Source: Marinifilum_A sediminis (GTDB taxonomy: Bacteria; Bacteroidota; Bacteroidia; Bacteroidales; Marinifilaceae). From it: DNA of 64,000 bases. Every line of letters starts with the position of its first letter. Within the stretch, counting starts at the first letter, position 1. Where the stretch lies: assembly GCA_947496465.1 (NCBI GenBank), contig CANMCX010000004.1, positions 62,001 through 126,000 on the forward strand, written 5' to 3'. The position numbers and the translations under genes are program-made. Of this stretch, positions 9,588 through 18,442 are shown piece by piece. The notes beneath the pieces are model-generated. The model was not told where the DNA came from. It did not search any database and worked only from the letters and a program-made list of their open reading frames with translations.

Positions 9588-11687
9588 TTAGAACTTATAA
9601 TTGAATTTCATTGTTACTGCTCTACCCGGCATATTATAACCATCTTTTTCGGTATAATTTTCATCTAATAAATTAGCAATGCTTAAACCTAAAGTATATT
9701 TATCCTTTATTGTGTAATTTGCAGAGTAATCAAAAGTCATAAAGTCAGGGTGTTTTAACACACCATCTGTAACAGTTGGACGCACTGAATACCAGGTATA
9801 CCAGTTATCTTCGTAACGATGTCCACTATATCTTGCATTCAAACGGGTGTAAAATCCTTTCAAATTATCAAACTCAACTCCAAAGTTTCCAGATTTTTCA
9901 CGAACATATCTTAGATCATACTCAGTAGGATCTTTTTCCAGTTTCATTTTTGTATCGAATAGATGAGTATAATTCGCATACAATCTCAAAGAATAGTTAT
10001 AATCTGAAAGAGCTCCAAAATCGTAGGCAGCTTCTATTTCCAAACCATTCATGTCCGATTCGTTGGCGTTATTATAAGTTTTGATATTATTATCCTGATC
10101 CTTCCATTCAGAAACGATCATATCATCATGATGAGTATCGAAATAGGTGACATCAAATTTAATTCCCTTCTTAAAATTATCATAGGTGAAACCAAAATCA
10201 ACAGTTCTTGATTTTTCAGGATCCAATTCTGAATTCCCTTCATAATTGTAATAACCACTGTATGATCCTGCTACCTGATATGCACTTGGTGCAAGAAAAG
10301 CTGTTCCAAAACTAGAGTGAACACTTAGATTCTTAACAATTTTATATTTTAAACCTAGATTTGGATTGAAGGTAGAATAGCTCTCATCTGATTTCTTTGC
10401 ACTAATCAATTCATTGGCTTCAATCTGAAATTTGATGTAATCATATCTACCACCTAGCGAAATATTTAATGCATCATTCAGCAATTTCATGTTCATTTGA
10501 ACAAATGCGCCATAGTTTCTATCGTAATTGTCCGGGTTATATGGTGCATCCATAGCTCCATCAGCCTCCCAACGTAAATTTTCATACTTATTGGTTTTGC
10601 TATCCAATCCTATTACCAGTGTATGTTTGTCAATCACAATTTTATCTTGCGCTTGAAATCCATACACCTTTAAAACACTATTGCTACTGTTGTAGTATTT
10701 CTCTTCCGAATTCAATTCGAAATAATCATTATCCTCCTTACTGTAATAGGGAGCAAAGGAAAGATGATGTTGATTGATCACACCTGTAAGATCAAACCCT
10801 ACCCTATATCTTTCCAAATCTTTTCGATCCATGCCATTTACATGCCAGAACGATCCGGGAGTTTCCACATCATCAGCAAGAAAATACTCTGTATTCAAAT
10901 TAAGAGTCCAATCATCATTAATCTCATAACCAAGTCTTAAATTGTAATTTGTCTTAGTGAATTTCGTATTCACCATTCTTTCACCATAAGTATCTTCCGA
11001 AATAATAGATTTCTCTAATTTTGAAGTATAAGTGAAATTATTATCACCTATTTTATAGTCTTTATTTTGCTGATGTCTGCTGTAGGCAAAATCAAATGAA
11101 AATTTCTCTGATAAGTCACCTCCAACATTTGCAATTACATCAGTTGTCTCGAAACTTCCGTAGGCAAAAGAAATATTACCACCTATTTCACCATCAGATT
11201 TTTTGGTAATGATATTAATAACACCAGCCATAGCATCAGAACCATAAAGTGACGAGAATGGTCCTTTTAAAATCTCTACTCTTTCAACATTAGCCATATT
11301 CAGAGTCGCAATATTCTCTGTTCCAGCTGGCTTTCCGTTAACCAAAATTACATTGTATTTGTTACTTGTTGATGGACTAAAACCACGCATTCCTACAGCC
11401 GATTTTATTCCTGGATACTGTATAATATCCAAACCTGTACTCTTTTTCAACAACTCTCCAATATCATTGGCTGGAGTAGATTCAATACGTCTGGCAGTAA
11501 TTACCTCAACCTTTTGTGGCAAATCCTTCATTTTTGCACTTACACGCGAAGCGTTGATCTTCACTTCTGATAAATTTAAATGTCGTACCGCCGTAGTGTC
11601 GTTTGTCGGATTTGGAATTTCATCAGCTTTAACTGCAGTGTTCAATAGTGATAGCAATGCAAAAGCTGTTAAAAATGTTCTTTTCAT
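9588..11687 (-). CDS. TonB-dependent receptor, BtuB-like (copy 2), cobalamin uptake
   Basis: A 699-residue outer-membrane receptor from the ATG at 11685-11687, which gives a clean signal peptide (MKRTFLTAFALLSLLNTAVKA). A longer TTG-start reading would add 15 residues and spoil this. Plug domain about 35-155 (motif RVEILKGPFSSLYGSDAMAG), then a 22-strand-type barrel ending in Phe (AVTMKFNYKF). It is paralogous to the neighbouring receptor along its whole length. It has its own long cobalamin riboswitch upstream, so it responds to the same ligand but as a separate transcript. It lies downstream of the BtuF-BtuC-BtuD genes, which carry the substrate onward across the inner membrane. Confidence 0.9.
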   Translation of the reverse strand: MKRTFLTAFALLSLLNTAVKADEIPNPTNDTTAVRHLNLSEVKINASRVSAKMKDLPQKVEVITARRIESTPANDIGELLKKSTGLDIIQYPGIKSAVGMRGFSPSTSNKYNVILVNGKPAGTENIATLNMANVERVEILKGPFSSLYGSDAMAGVINIITKKSDGEIGGNISFAYGSFETTDVIANVGGDLSEKFSFDFAYSRHQQNKDYKIGDNNFTYTSKLEKSIISEDTYGERMVNTKFTKTNYNLRLGYEINDDWTLNLNTEYFLADDVETPGSFWHVNGMDRKDLERYRVGFDLTGVINQHHLSFAPYYSKEDNDYFELNSEEKYYNSSNSVLKVYGFQAQDKIVIDKHTLVIGLDSKTNKYENLRWEADGAMDAPYNPDNYDRNYGAFVQMNMKLLNDALNISLGGRYDYIKFQIEANELISAKKSDESYSTFNPNLGLKYKIVKNLSVHSSFGTAFLAPSAYQVAGSYSGYYNYEGNSELDPEKSRTVDFGFTYDNFKKGIKFDVTYFDTHHDDMIVSEWKDQDNNIKTYNNANESDMNGLEIEAAYDFGALSDYNYSLRLYANYTHLFDTKMKLEKDPTEYDLRYVREKSGNFGVEFDNLKGFYTRLNARYSGHRYEDNWYTWYSVRPTVTDGVLKHPDFMTFDYSANYTIKDKYTLGLSIANLLDENYTEKDGYNMPGRAVTMKFNYKF

Positions 11688-11860
11688 GTCTTTTAAGAAT
11701 AAAATGAAAATAAGTTTAACTAATGCATGCAATCAGGGAGCGAAAAGAAAAATCTAACATGAAGAATTAAGGACCAGTTATGGCAAATCAATCCCAATAC
11801 TCTTTGTGAAAAGTTTTCGTTCACTTGCTCTTTTTCCCGAAAGCAATGACTTAAAATATT

Positions 11861-12054
11861 CGCAAAGGCAGGTCTTCTGACTTGTTCTACTTTTTGAGGC
11901 CTTCCCATTTCAATTAATCGAAACAGTGGCAATAGGTCATTCAAAAAGCTTTTTTTAGAACTTACAGCTACGGGTATAGTTCCGGATTTTCACCGGATTC
12001 CCTTTTCATTTTCACAATCGAATAATGGTTGTGAAAAACCAAATGCGTCGCAAA
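11861..12054 (-). promoter_or_regulatory. Cobalamin riboswitch, long (class I-like), for receptor copy 2
   Basis: The minus strand carries GGGAATCCGGTG (about 11990-12002), CCGGAAC...CCCGTAGCTGTAAG, GCCACTG (within 11924-11931), GGGAAGGC (about 11900-11908) and the B12 box AAGTCAGAAGACCTGCC (about 11867-11883). This is the same module order as the copy 1 aptamer. The outer stem falls near 11861-11866 and 12041-12054. The receptor start is about 175 bases downstream. Confidence 0.92.
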
Positions 12055-12139
12055 TGTATACATTTTTTAATTATACAATAAAAAATTGCATGCTTTTTTC
12101 TCAATTACATATTAACAATCTGAACCTAAGAAGAGAATT

Positions 12140-13318
12140 TTATTTTTTATTCAAAAAGTGAAGCTTACTAAAGAAGTAAGTGGTATCATTAGGTAACAAT
12201 TCGGGATGCAAAATCTTAATAAAATCTTTTAAGGCTACATCAGGATTTACACTTCCTCTTTCCCACCAATCACTACCTCCTGTAGCATTGGTTCTTTTGT
12301 ATATATTATATATTTCCTTTTGTTTAAATGGCTTAAATTGAGTGAAAATTTCACCTCCATTTTCAATATCATTCAAACTTTTACAAACGCCAGGATATAT
12401 CCAAACGTCGGTATTATTACAAGATTCTAAAACAGATTCTACGCTCATTGGAATATTTCCTCTTGATTCATCATCATAAAGAAAATAATTGGCTCCAGCA
12501 TCCCTTAAATAGCTAACCATATAATTTCGTCCACCCGGCATAAACCATGTTCCTTTATAACTCCACCCAAGCAATACATTTGGTTTTTGCTTCACTTTTG
12601 CAACTCTTGATTTAAGCTTGTTATAGTTATTTTCAATTTCAGTAAACATTGAATCAGCTAAACTCTCTTTATTGAAAAAAGCTGCAGTAAATTTCAACCA
12701 CTCGGCTCTTGCCAATGGTGTAGATTCCATCCAATTAATTGAATAAGACAACTTTAATCCGTTTTCTTCCAATTGTGCTTCACCAGATTTAACCTCATTA
12801 TAAGCCGAAAGTATGATCAAATCAGGATTCAAATCTACAATGGTTTCTATATCAATATTTTTATTGTGAGCTCCTCCTAAATTTAGAATCTTTCCTCTTT
12901 CTACTTTAGCAAATAGTTTTTCATTAAAAACTTTTCTGGCTCTTGTCATTCCCACAACCTTATCTTCTAGTCCCAACTTTACAATTGGTCCCACATGAGT
13001 ATTCGAAAATAGAGCTACAGTTTTTACTGGAACATTAACTACAACATGTCTCTTACTCACTTCAGCAGGTACAACTTTTCCTCTTGGTACAAGCGCATAT
13101 TTCCTCAAGATCTCATCATTCTTCCAAGGATTAAATACCTTTATTTCCTTATAGCCATTTTTCATCTCAATACTAAAACCAATGGCATGATTTACCTTAC
13201 TTGTAAAAGCAAAGTCAGTTAGATCTTCAACTATATCAATTCTGCTTCGCTCATTGCTGTCATTAGACCAACAGCCCATTAGTATAAGTACCAAAAGCAC
13301 CAGTAGTATTCTCTGCAT
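12140..13318 (-). CDS. BtuF-like corrinoid-binding lipoprotein (copy 2)
   Basis: A 392-residue periplasmic substrate-binding lipoprotein of the BtuF/FhuD fold, expected to pass cobalamin to BtuCD. The lipobox is at the very N-terminus (LVLLVLILMGC, Cys16). The binding domain runs about 85-380, with the VPVKTVALFSNTHVGPIVKLG start and the IETIVDLNPDLIILSAYNEV helix-strand unit typical of the family. It is the last gene of the BtuF-BtuC-BtuD-BtuF series, 13 bases after the ATPase. It is paralogous to the first BtuF-like protein (15435-16619), with shared blocks such as SPLARAEW and the WYMPGG/WFMPGG loop. Why the locus keeps two binding proteins is not clear. Confidence 0.85.
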   Translation of the reverse strand: MQRILLVLLVLILMGCWSNDSNERSRIDIVEDLTDFAFTSKVNHAIGFSIEMKNGYKEIKVFNPWKNDEILRKYALVPRGKVVPAEVSKRHVVVNVPVKTVALFSNTHVGPIVKLGLEDKVVGMTRARKVFNEKLFAKVERGKILNLGGAHNKNIDIETIVDLNPDLIILSAYNEVKSGEAQLEENGLKLSYSINWMESTPLARAEWLKFTAAFFNKESLADSMFTEIENNYNKLKSRVAKVKQKPNVLLGWSYKGTWFMPGGRNYMVSYLRDAGANYFLYDDESRGNIPMSVESVLESCNNTDVWIYPGVCKSLNDIENGGEIFTQFKPFKQKEIYNIYKRTNATGGSDWWERGSVNPDVALKDFIKILHPELLPNDTTYFFSKLHFLNKK

Positions 13319-13331
13319 GATTTAGATAGAG

Positions 13332-14363
13332 TTAAGATTTAGTCAAGTTACTGCGTAGGTGTAATAATAATTCCTGAATGCTGGTACATTTTATTGTAGA
13401 GCCATTTTGTTCTATTTCCCACTCCATAGAATCTTCCAATAAATTAACACAACAATCACCAACTTTTTCGCAACTCACCTGGTAACCTTCTCGTGATAAA
13501 GCCCGTTGTGTCCAAAAACCCATTACATCATTACCCAAAAGCTGGATTCTTTGTTTTTTCTGATAATTCATAATAAAATTCCCTGTTTTTCGATCGAAAT
13601 TAAATGATTTATTATGAAAGGTGTCTTCAATACTTCCATTTAAAACTAAATCTTCAGGAGCACCTATTTTAACCGGCTGATTTCTTGCCATTAACCATAT
13701 TACATCCGCAGCCTGTAAAGCCAAATCCAATTCATGAGTAGATAAAAGAATAGCCTTATTGGTCTCTCTTGCCAGGCGATGTAACAAGCGCATTATTTCA
13801 ACTCTATTTGGTAAGTCGAGATGTGCTGTTGGTTCATCTAGCATGATTAAAGGCGTATCCTGAGCCAAAGCTTTTGCAATCATTACTCTCTGTCTTTCTC
13901 CATCACTCAGCTGATTGATAAAATGATTTGCATAGTGTAACAGTCCAACCTGTTCCAAAGCCCATTTTATCTTATCATTATCTTCTTGGGACAATTTCCC
14001 CATCCAGGAGGTATAAGGATGACGCCCTAAAGAAACAATGTGATAAACAGTAAGATTTCCAACGTTGATTCTCTCAGTTAAGACAATACTCAACAGTTGA
14101 GCAATCTCTTTAAAATTTCTATCTTTTATTGGAATTCCTTCAACTAAAGTGCAACCCGAAAGCGGAGGTTGAATTCCTGCAATGGTTCTCATTAAAGTAG
14201 ACTTCCCCGCTCCATTGGGTCCCAACAGACAAACCATTTCACCTCTTCTAATGGTTAAATCAATATTAGAGAGTAAGCACAAGGTCTCTTTTTTCCCTTG
14301 CTTGTACCCAATGGAAAGATCTTGTGTGACCAGTATATCTTGATTTTCTTTTCTTTCTTTCAT
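13332..14363 (-). CDS. btuD: BtuD-like ABC transporter ATPase with C-terminal extension
   Basis: ATPase of the B12 importer, 343 residues. Walker A is GPNGAGKS (about 54-61). The signature is LSDGERQRV (about 150). Walker B is LIMLDEPTAHLD (about 173), with the H-switch in LLSTHELD. The ABC domain ends near residue 255. The remaining 88 residues, including a GDCCV double-cysteine, are not part of a standard BtuD/FhuC ATPase. The gene follows btuC by 8 bases and precedes the second binding lipoprotein by 13 bases. Context (three cobalamin riboswitches) supports corrinoids rather than ferric siderophores or haem. Confidence 0.87.
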   Translation of the reverse strand: MKERKENQDILVTQDLSIGYKQGKKETLCLLSNIDLTIRRGEMVCLLGPNGAGKSTLMRTIAGIQPPLSGCTLVEGIPIKDRNFKEIAQLLSIVLTERINVGNLTVYHIVSLGRHPYTSWMGKLSQEDNDKIKWALEQVGLLHYANHFINQLSDGERQRVMIAKALAQDTPLIMLDEPTAHLDLPNRVEIMRLLHRLARETNKAILLSTHELDLALQAADVIWLMARNQPVKIGAPEDLVLNGSIEDTFHNKSFNFDRKTGNFIMNYQKKQRIQLLGNDVMGFWTQRALSREGYQVSCEKVGDCCVNLLEDSMEWEIEQNGSTIKCTSIQELLLHLRSNLTKS

Positions 14364-14371
14364 AAATCCCT

Positions 14372-15427
14372 CTATCCTGCAAAAGATGCCTTAACATTTC
14401 TACTCCTCATGATTACCCAAATAACAACCGGTCCTCCAAACAATGCAGTTACAGAATTGATAGGCAATGTATTTTGATTCCCTGGAATTTGTGAAATAAT
14501 ATCACAAGACAACATGATGGCTGCACCAATTAAAACTACAGCTGGCATTAATACCTTATGACTTGCTGTTCTGAATATGGCGCGAGCAATATGAGGTACA
14601 GCAACACCTACAAAAGCAATTGGACCTGTAAATGCTGTTAAGGTTCCTGCAATTAAAGCGGTGCTAATAATTACTGCTATTCTTATTCTATTAACTGATA
14701 TTCCCACACCTCTTGCATAATTCTCTCCTAATAATAAGGCATCCATAGGTTTAATTAACAAAAATGCCATTATCATACCGATAAATACAATCGGTCCCAT
14801 TACCTGCATTTCGTTCCAAGTAACACCAGCTAATGACCCAAATGTCCACACGATAAAACTTTGAATTTGCTCAGGATCACTAAAATACTGAAGAATATTT
14901 ACCACTGCACCAGTGATACTTCCAAACATGATTCCTATAATTAAAAGAGAAACACTATCAGATATGCGAATTGAAGCTAAAGCAACTAATAGAAACACCA
15001 ATGAGGCACCAGCCACTGCTGCAACCACTAAAGCCCAACTCCCCAAAAGTGCCGAAATTGTTCCAAAAAATGCTGGAACAATAGCCGAAGCCATTACCAT
15101 AAGGGCAACTCCAAGACTAGCTCCTGAACTTATTCCTAATACAAATGGTCCGGCAAGAGGATTTCTAAATAAGGTTTGCATCATTAATCCTGTGACCGAC
15201 AAACCAGCTCCTACAAAAATTGCAGTAAGTGCTTTAGGCAATCTAAAATTCAAAACAATATAATTCCAGGAAGATTTAACATCGCCACCAAAAAGTATGG
15301 TAAACACCTTTCTAAATGGAATGCTAACTGATCCGAAAATCAAATCCAGAAGAAAAACTCCTACTATAATCACAATCAGAGCTCCAAATAAGATGGAAAC
15401 AAGTTGTCCACTTTTTCTCTTTATCAT
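14372..15427 (-). CDS. btuC: BtuC-like permease of the FecCD family
   Basis: Inner-membrane permease of 351 residues with about ten hydrophobic helices. It has family signatures of FecCD/BtuC: FRLPKALTAIFVGAGLSVTG near residue 62, NPLAGPFVLGISSGASLG near 92, and GPIAFVGVAVPHIAR near 270. It pairs with the BtuD-like ATPase 8 bases downstream and the BtuF-like lipoprotein 7 bases upstream. It belongs to the operon under the short cobalamin riboswitch. Confidence 0.9.
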   Translation of the reverse strand: MIKRKSGQLVSILFGALIVIIVGVFLLDLIFGSVSIPFRKVFTILFGGDVKSSWNYIVLNFRLPKALTAIFVGAGLSVTGLMMQTLFRNPLAGPFVLGISSGASLGVALMVMASAIVPAFFGTISALLGSWALVVAAVAGASLVFLLVALASIRISDSVSLLIIGIMFGSITGAVVNILQYFSDPEQIQSFIVWTFGSLAGVTWNEMQVMGPIVFIGMIMAFLLIKPMDALLLGENYARGVGISVNRIRIAVIISTALIAGTLTAFTGPIAFVGVAVPHIARAIFRTASHKVLMPAVVLIGAAIMLSCDIISQIPGNQNTLPINSVTALFGGPVVIWVIMRSRNVKASFAG

Positions 15428-15434
15428 TCTTCTA

Positions 15435-16619
15435 CTATTTCAGTTTTTGATAAAAGTGCAATTCATAATCAGGGAGAATTTCCGGATGCAATATCTTTAT
15501 TACATCTTTGAAAACAACATCTGGCTGCATTACTCCTGATTCGTACCAATCATTAGCTCCACTTTCTTTCATGCGTTTGGTGTAACAGTAAACTTCTTTG
15601 GTTTTATAAGATTTAAACAATGAGTATCTCTCATCTAATCCATTCAAATCTTCAATAGTTCTACACTGCCCAGGTCCAAACCAAATATCCGCTTCACTTT
15701 GCTTGTCGAATACCACTTCGAAACTTAAAGGAATACTTCCGCTTGAGCTATCAGAAAACCAGCAGTAATCAGCTTTCCCATCGCGTAAAAACTGAGCCAG
15801 ATACGATTGTCCTCCAGGCATATACCAAACACCTTTAAAGTTGTATCCAGATAGAATACTAGGTTCATTCGCAACTGTTTTTACTAATGATTTTAGCTGA
15901 TTATATCTTGAATCAATCTCGTTAAAATGTTTTTCAGCTTCAGCTTCTTTATTAAAAAAGGCAGCAATAAACTTAGCCCATTCGGCACGAGCCAAAGGAG
16001 AAGATTCCATCCATTCAATATTGTATGCCACCGGTAAACCTGCATGCATCAATTTGCTTTCTCTCTCAGTAACCTTCATAAATCCAGCAACCATCACCAA
16101 ATCAGGATCAATCTCAAGAATTTTCTCAAAATTTAAAGTTTCAGCATGACCAACAGCTTGAATATTTCCTGCCTTTACCTTTCGATGTATATCTTCATCG
16201 TATATTCTATCCTTTAAGGAGACTGCTACAATTTTATCCTCAACACCAAGAAATTTTAAAATTCCTATCTGAGTACTCGAAAGTGCTGCAATACTTTTTA
16301 CCGGAACTTCAACTAAAAGACCATCCTTAGGTAAATCGACTTGAATTTTTTCTCCACGATTCTTCAGGTAGTATTTTTGAAAAACTTTGCCTGGATTCCA
16401 CGGATCCCAAACAATTAATTCTTTAACTCCTTTTTGCAGGATTTTAATTTGAAAGCCTTTGGCATACTTAATATCAGATTGATGATAAAAGGAGGAATCA
16501 GCAGTTGATTCCTGAGAAAGCACTTCTTTCTTCTGTTTGGAATCTCCCGATTGACAGGCAGAACACCAAAGAAGGCTGAAAAATAGAATTCCAACACTTA
16601 AAGATCTTACTAAATTCAT
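15435..16619 (-). CDS. BtuF-like corrinoid-binding lipoprotein (copy 1)
   Basis: First gene of the B12 import operon, 394 residues from the ATG at 16617-16619. A TTG 12 bases upstream is also possible, but the ATG gives the tidy lipoprotein signal MNLVRSLSVGILFFSLLWCSAC. The BtuF/FhuD-type binding domain has VPVKSIAALSSTQIGILKFLG and FEKILEIDPDLVMVAGFMKV as the family-typical strands and helices. It shares SPLARAEWAKFIAAFFNKEA and a WYMPGG loop with the second copy at the end of the operon. It acts anchored in the periplasm, taking corrinoid from the BtuB-like receptors. Confidence 0.86.
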   Translation of the reverse strand: MNLVRSLSVGILFFSLLWCSACQSGDSKQKKEVLSQESTADSSFYHQSDIKYAKGFQIKILQKGVKELIVWDPWNPGKVFQKYYLKNRGEKIQVDLPKDGLLVEVPVKSIAALSSTQIGILKFLGVEDKIVAVSLKDRIYDEDIHRKVKAGNIQAVGHAETLNFEKILEIDPDLVMVAGFMKVTERESKLMHAGLPVAYNIEWMESSPLARAEWAKFIAAFFNKEAEAEKHFNEIDSRYNQLKSLVKTVANEPSILSGYNFKGVWYMPGGQSYLAQFLRDGKADYCWFSDSSSGSIPLSFEVVFDKQSEADIWFGPGQCRTIEDLNGLDERYSLFKSYKTKEVYCYTKRMKESGANDWYESGVMQPDVVFKDVIKILHPEILPDYELHFYQKLK

Positions 16620-16720
16620 TTTCTTCCACAATAATTGTGGGGAAGGTTGACTAGAAAATACAATTCACAAAATTATACCTTCGTTACTCAGTTCCCCGAA
16701 GTTACGAAACAGTTTATTTT

Positions 16721-16844
16721 ATCAGGCAGGTATTCCGACTTACTTTCATTAATCCATAAGAAAGATTACGGCTGCGGGGACAGTTCTGGTTTTACACCAG
16801 ATTCCCTTTTCATTCCCTCAAGAGGAAACCCAATTGTTGCAAAT
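16721..16844 (-). promoter_or_regulatory. Cobalamin riboswitch, short variant, for the BtuF-C-D-F operon
   Basis: The minus strand has GGGAATCTGGTG...ACCAGAACTG, then TCCCCGCAGCCGTAATC, a short CTTTC...GAAAG hairpin, and the B12 box AAGTCGGAATACCTGCC (16724-16740). The GCCACTG and GGGAAGGC arms seen in the two receptor riboswitches are missing; only about 30 bases separate the core from the B12 box. This compact form resembles the class II / AdoCbl-variant aptamers. It sits about 100 bases upstream of the binding-protein start. Confidence 0.88.
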
Positions 16845-16911
16845 CTATGCAATATTTTGGAAATAATTAGATGATTTAAAATATCAGGTAGCAAAATGAA
16901 GGTATAGAATA

Positions 16912-16947
16912 AAAAAAGAGAGGTGAAAATTGATTTCCATCTCTCTT
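16912..16947 (-). terminator. Terminator after the truncated haemoglobin gene
   Basis: The stem AAGAGAG-TGG-AAA pairs with TTT-CA-CTCTCTT across a short loop and is followed on the minus strand by seven T residues. It lies 18 bases past the haemoglobin stop. Confidence 0.75.
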
Positions 16948-16965
16948 AATTTCAATTGCTCATTT

Positions 16966-17331
16966 TTATACAGCAACAATCTCTTTGCGCATACTATAAA
17001 GTACAAACAATACTTCCTCTTTTTCTTTTTGCCCTACATTACTCATGTCAAGTGCTTTTAAAACATCATCGACAACCGCATTAAATTCCGCCTCACTAAT
17101 ATTCATACCTTTGTGTGTTGCCAGCATATCCTTTCCCTCGTAAACCGATGGTCCACCTGTTCCCATTATAAAAAAACTTGCTGCGCCATTCTTTAATTTG
17201 GAAACATCCATATTTGAATTCTCAAATCGTGTTGCAATAGCTTTATTTTCAAAATGTAAATCCACCGCATCACCTGCAATCTTTGTAATTCCTTCGCTCC
17301 CGCCTAATCTTTCGTAAAGTGATTTTTCCAT
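16966..17331 (-). CDS. Group 1 truncated haemoglobin
   Basis: A 121-residue haem protein of the 2-over-2 globin fold, probably binding O2 or NO in the cytosol. It begins with the family signature SLYERLGGSEGI. The proximal His is in ATHKGMNISEAEF. A GTGGPSVYEGKDM stretch precedes it, as in group 1 proteins. By hand alignment the helix-B segment reads DAVDLHF where most group 1 members have DDFY. The usual Tyr at B10, important for ligand stabilisation, therefore seems absent. Single gene with its own terminator; the B12 operon follows in the same orientation. Confidence 0.85.
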   Translation of the reverse strand: MEKSLYERLGGSEGITKIAGDAVDLHFENKAIATRFENSNMDVSKLKNGAASFFIMGTGGPSVYEGKDMLATHKGMNISEAEFNAVVDDVLKALDMSNVGQKEKEEVLFVLYSMRKEIVAV

Positions 17332-17443
17332 ATCCTAACCTCCTCTATATTTGAAATAAAAGAGAAAATACGGAGATTTAGAACCAATGTCAATTAATTA
17401 AACAAAAGGAGAAAGTAAATAAGTGCACCAATGATAGGATACC

Positions 17444-18442
17444 CTACAACAAATTATTTCTTTGTATTTCCAATTTCTCTGAGAATTCATTCATATTTTT
17501 CGAAATGAATTCATGAATTACAATTTCTGGTTCAACTTCTGCTACAATTTCTTTTACACGCTCGGTCTCAAAAGGTAAATGCTGATCTATCTGTAAAACA
17601 TGATCTCTGGCAACTGAATATTTCTTTGTAAAATTCAAATCATTCCATCCTTCAGGTAACCCACTCATTATTTGATTAATCTGATATTCTCCCGACAAGC
17701 TACAATTCAAGTGCAAGCTTTTAATCTTAGTTTGAATATCCTTTGACAACCTTGAGATTCTATCCAACACAAAATCGACAGCTTCATCTTCGCAACGCAA
17801 AGCAGAATTTGCATTCATTAAGTGACCTGTATCCAAAAGTAAATTCCAATTTGAAAACTCCAATCTCCCAGCAAAATCATCAGCTTGTGCGGGAAATAGA
17901 AAATCCAGTCCTGGCCACCACAAATTTTCGATTGCCAATGTAACAGGTGGTTCTCCATCAGCAAACTCCTGAGCAGTCTTATTTAATAAATCAGCAAACG
18001 AATCTAAAACTTCAGTACTTTTATAAGTAAAATCTCTAGTAAAAGCATCTTCGAGTTCAACATGGGCAGCATGCAGCACAGCATGAGTAGGATTAAATAA
18101 ACTGGCATTTTCCCACAATTGCTTTTGAGAAGTCACCATCTCTGTAGCATTTTTTCCCCCACAACAATATTGTAAATGATTCATTGGAGTATTGGGGAAA
18201 TAATATTTAGCTGCCTCTTCTCCTTTCCTCCAAACGTCTAACCATGTTACCCAAAATGGCAAATGGATACTTTGTACAATTTCACTGGGTATATCACTTG
18301 AAGGCTTATCGTAACCAATTAATAGTTCTATTCCATCAAGTTCTTTTTCCTTTATATAATCTTTCAGACCTTCCCATTTGTTATCAAATTTATTCACATC
18401 AGATGGATGAACAGAAAAGTCAATTAGGTTTTGGTAGCTCAT
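17444..18442 (-). CDS. Xylose isomerase-like TIM-barrel protein
   Basis: A 332-residue protein from the ATG at 18440-18442; a longer TTG reading adds 13 unsupported residues. It has the AP-endonuclease family 2 / sugar-phosphate isomerase TIM-barrel pattern. Likely metal-binding positions include SIHLPFW, AVLHAAHVELE, LAIENLWWPG, NLLLDTGHLMNAN, IKSLHLNCS and IVIHEFI, giving the usual His/Glu/Asp ligand set. No signal peptide. The substrate cannot be assigned; relatives include isomerases, epimerases and endonuclease IV. It stands alone between the haemoglobin gene and a divergent secreted-protein gene. Confidence 0.75.
   Translation of the reverse strand: MSYQNLIDFSVHPSDVNKFDNKWEGLKDYIKEKELDGIELLIGYDKPSSDIPSEIVQSIHLPFWVTWLDVWRKGEEAAKYYFPNTPMNHLQYCCGGKNATEMVTSQKQLWENASLFNPTHAVLHAAHVELEDAFTRDFTYKSTEVLDSFADLLNKTAQEFADGEPPVTLAIENLWWPGLDFLFPAQADDFAGRLEFSNWNLLLDTGHLMNANSALRCEDEAVDFVLDRISRLSKDIQTKIKSLHLNCSLSGEYQINQIMSGLPEGWNDLNFTKKYSVARDHVLQIDQHLPFETERVKEIVAEVEPEIVIHEFISKNMNEFSEKLEIQRNNLL

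Noticed and set aside
11720..11944. Minus-strand frame across the second riboswitch leader
   Set aside because: Overlaps the aptamer and B12 box; no homologue pattern, chance frame.
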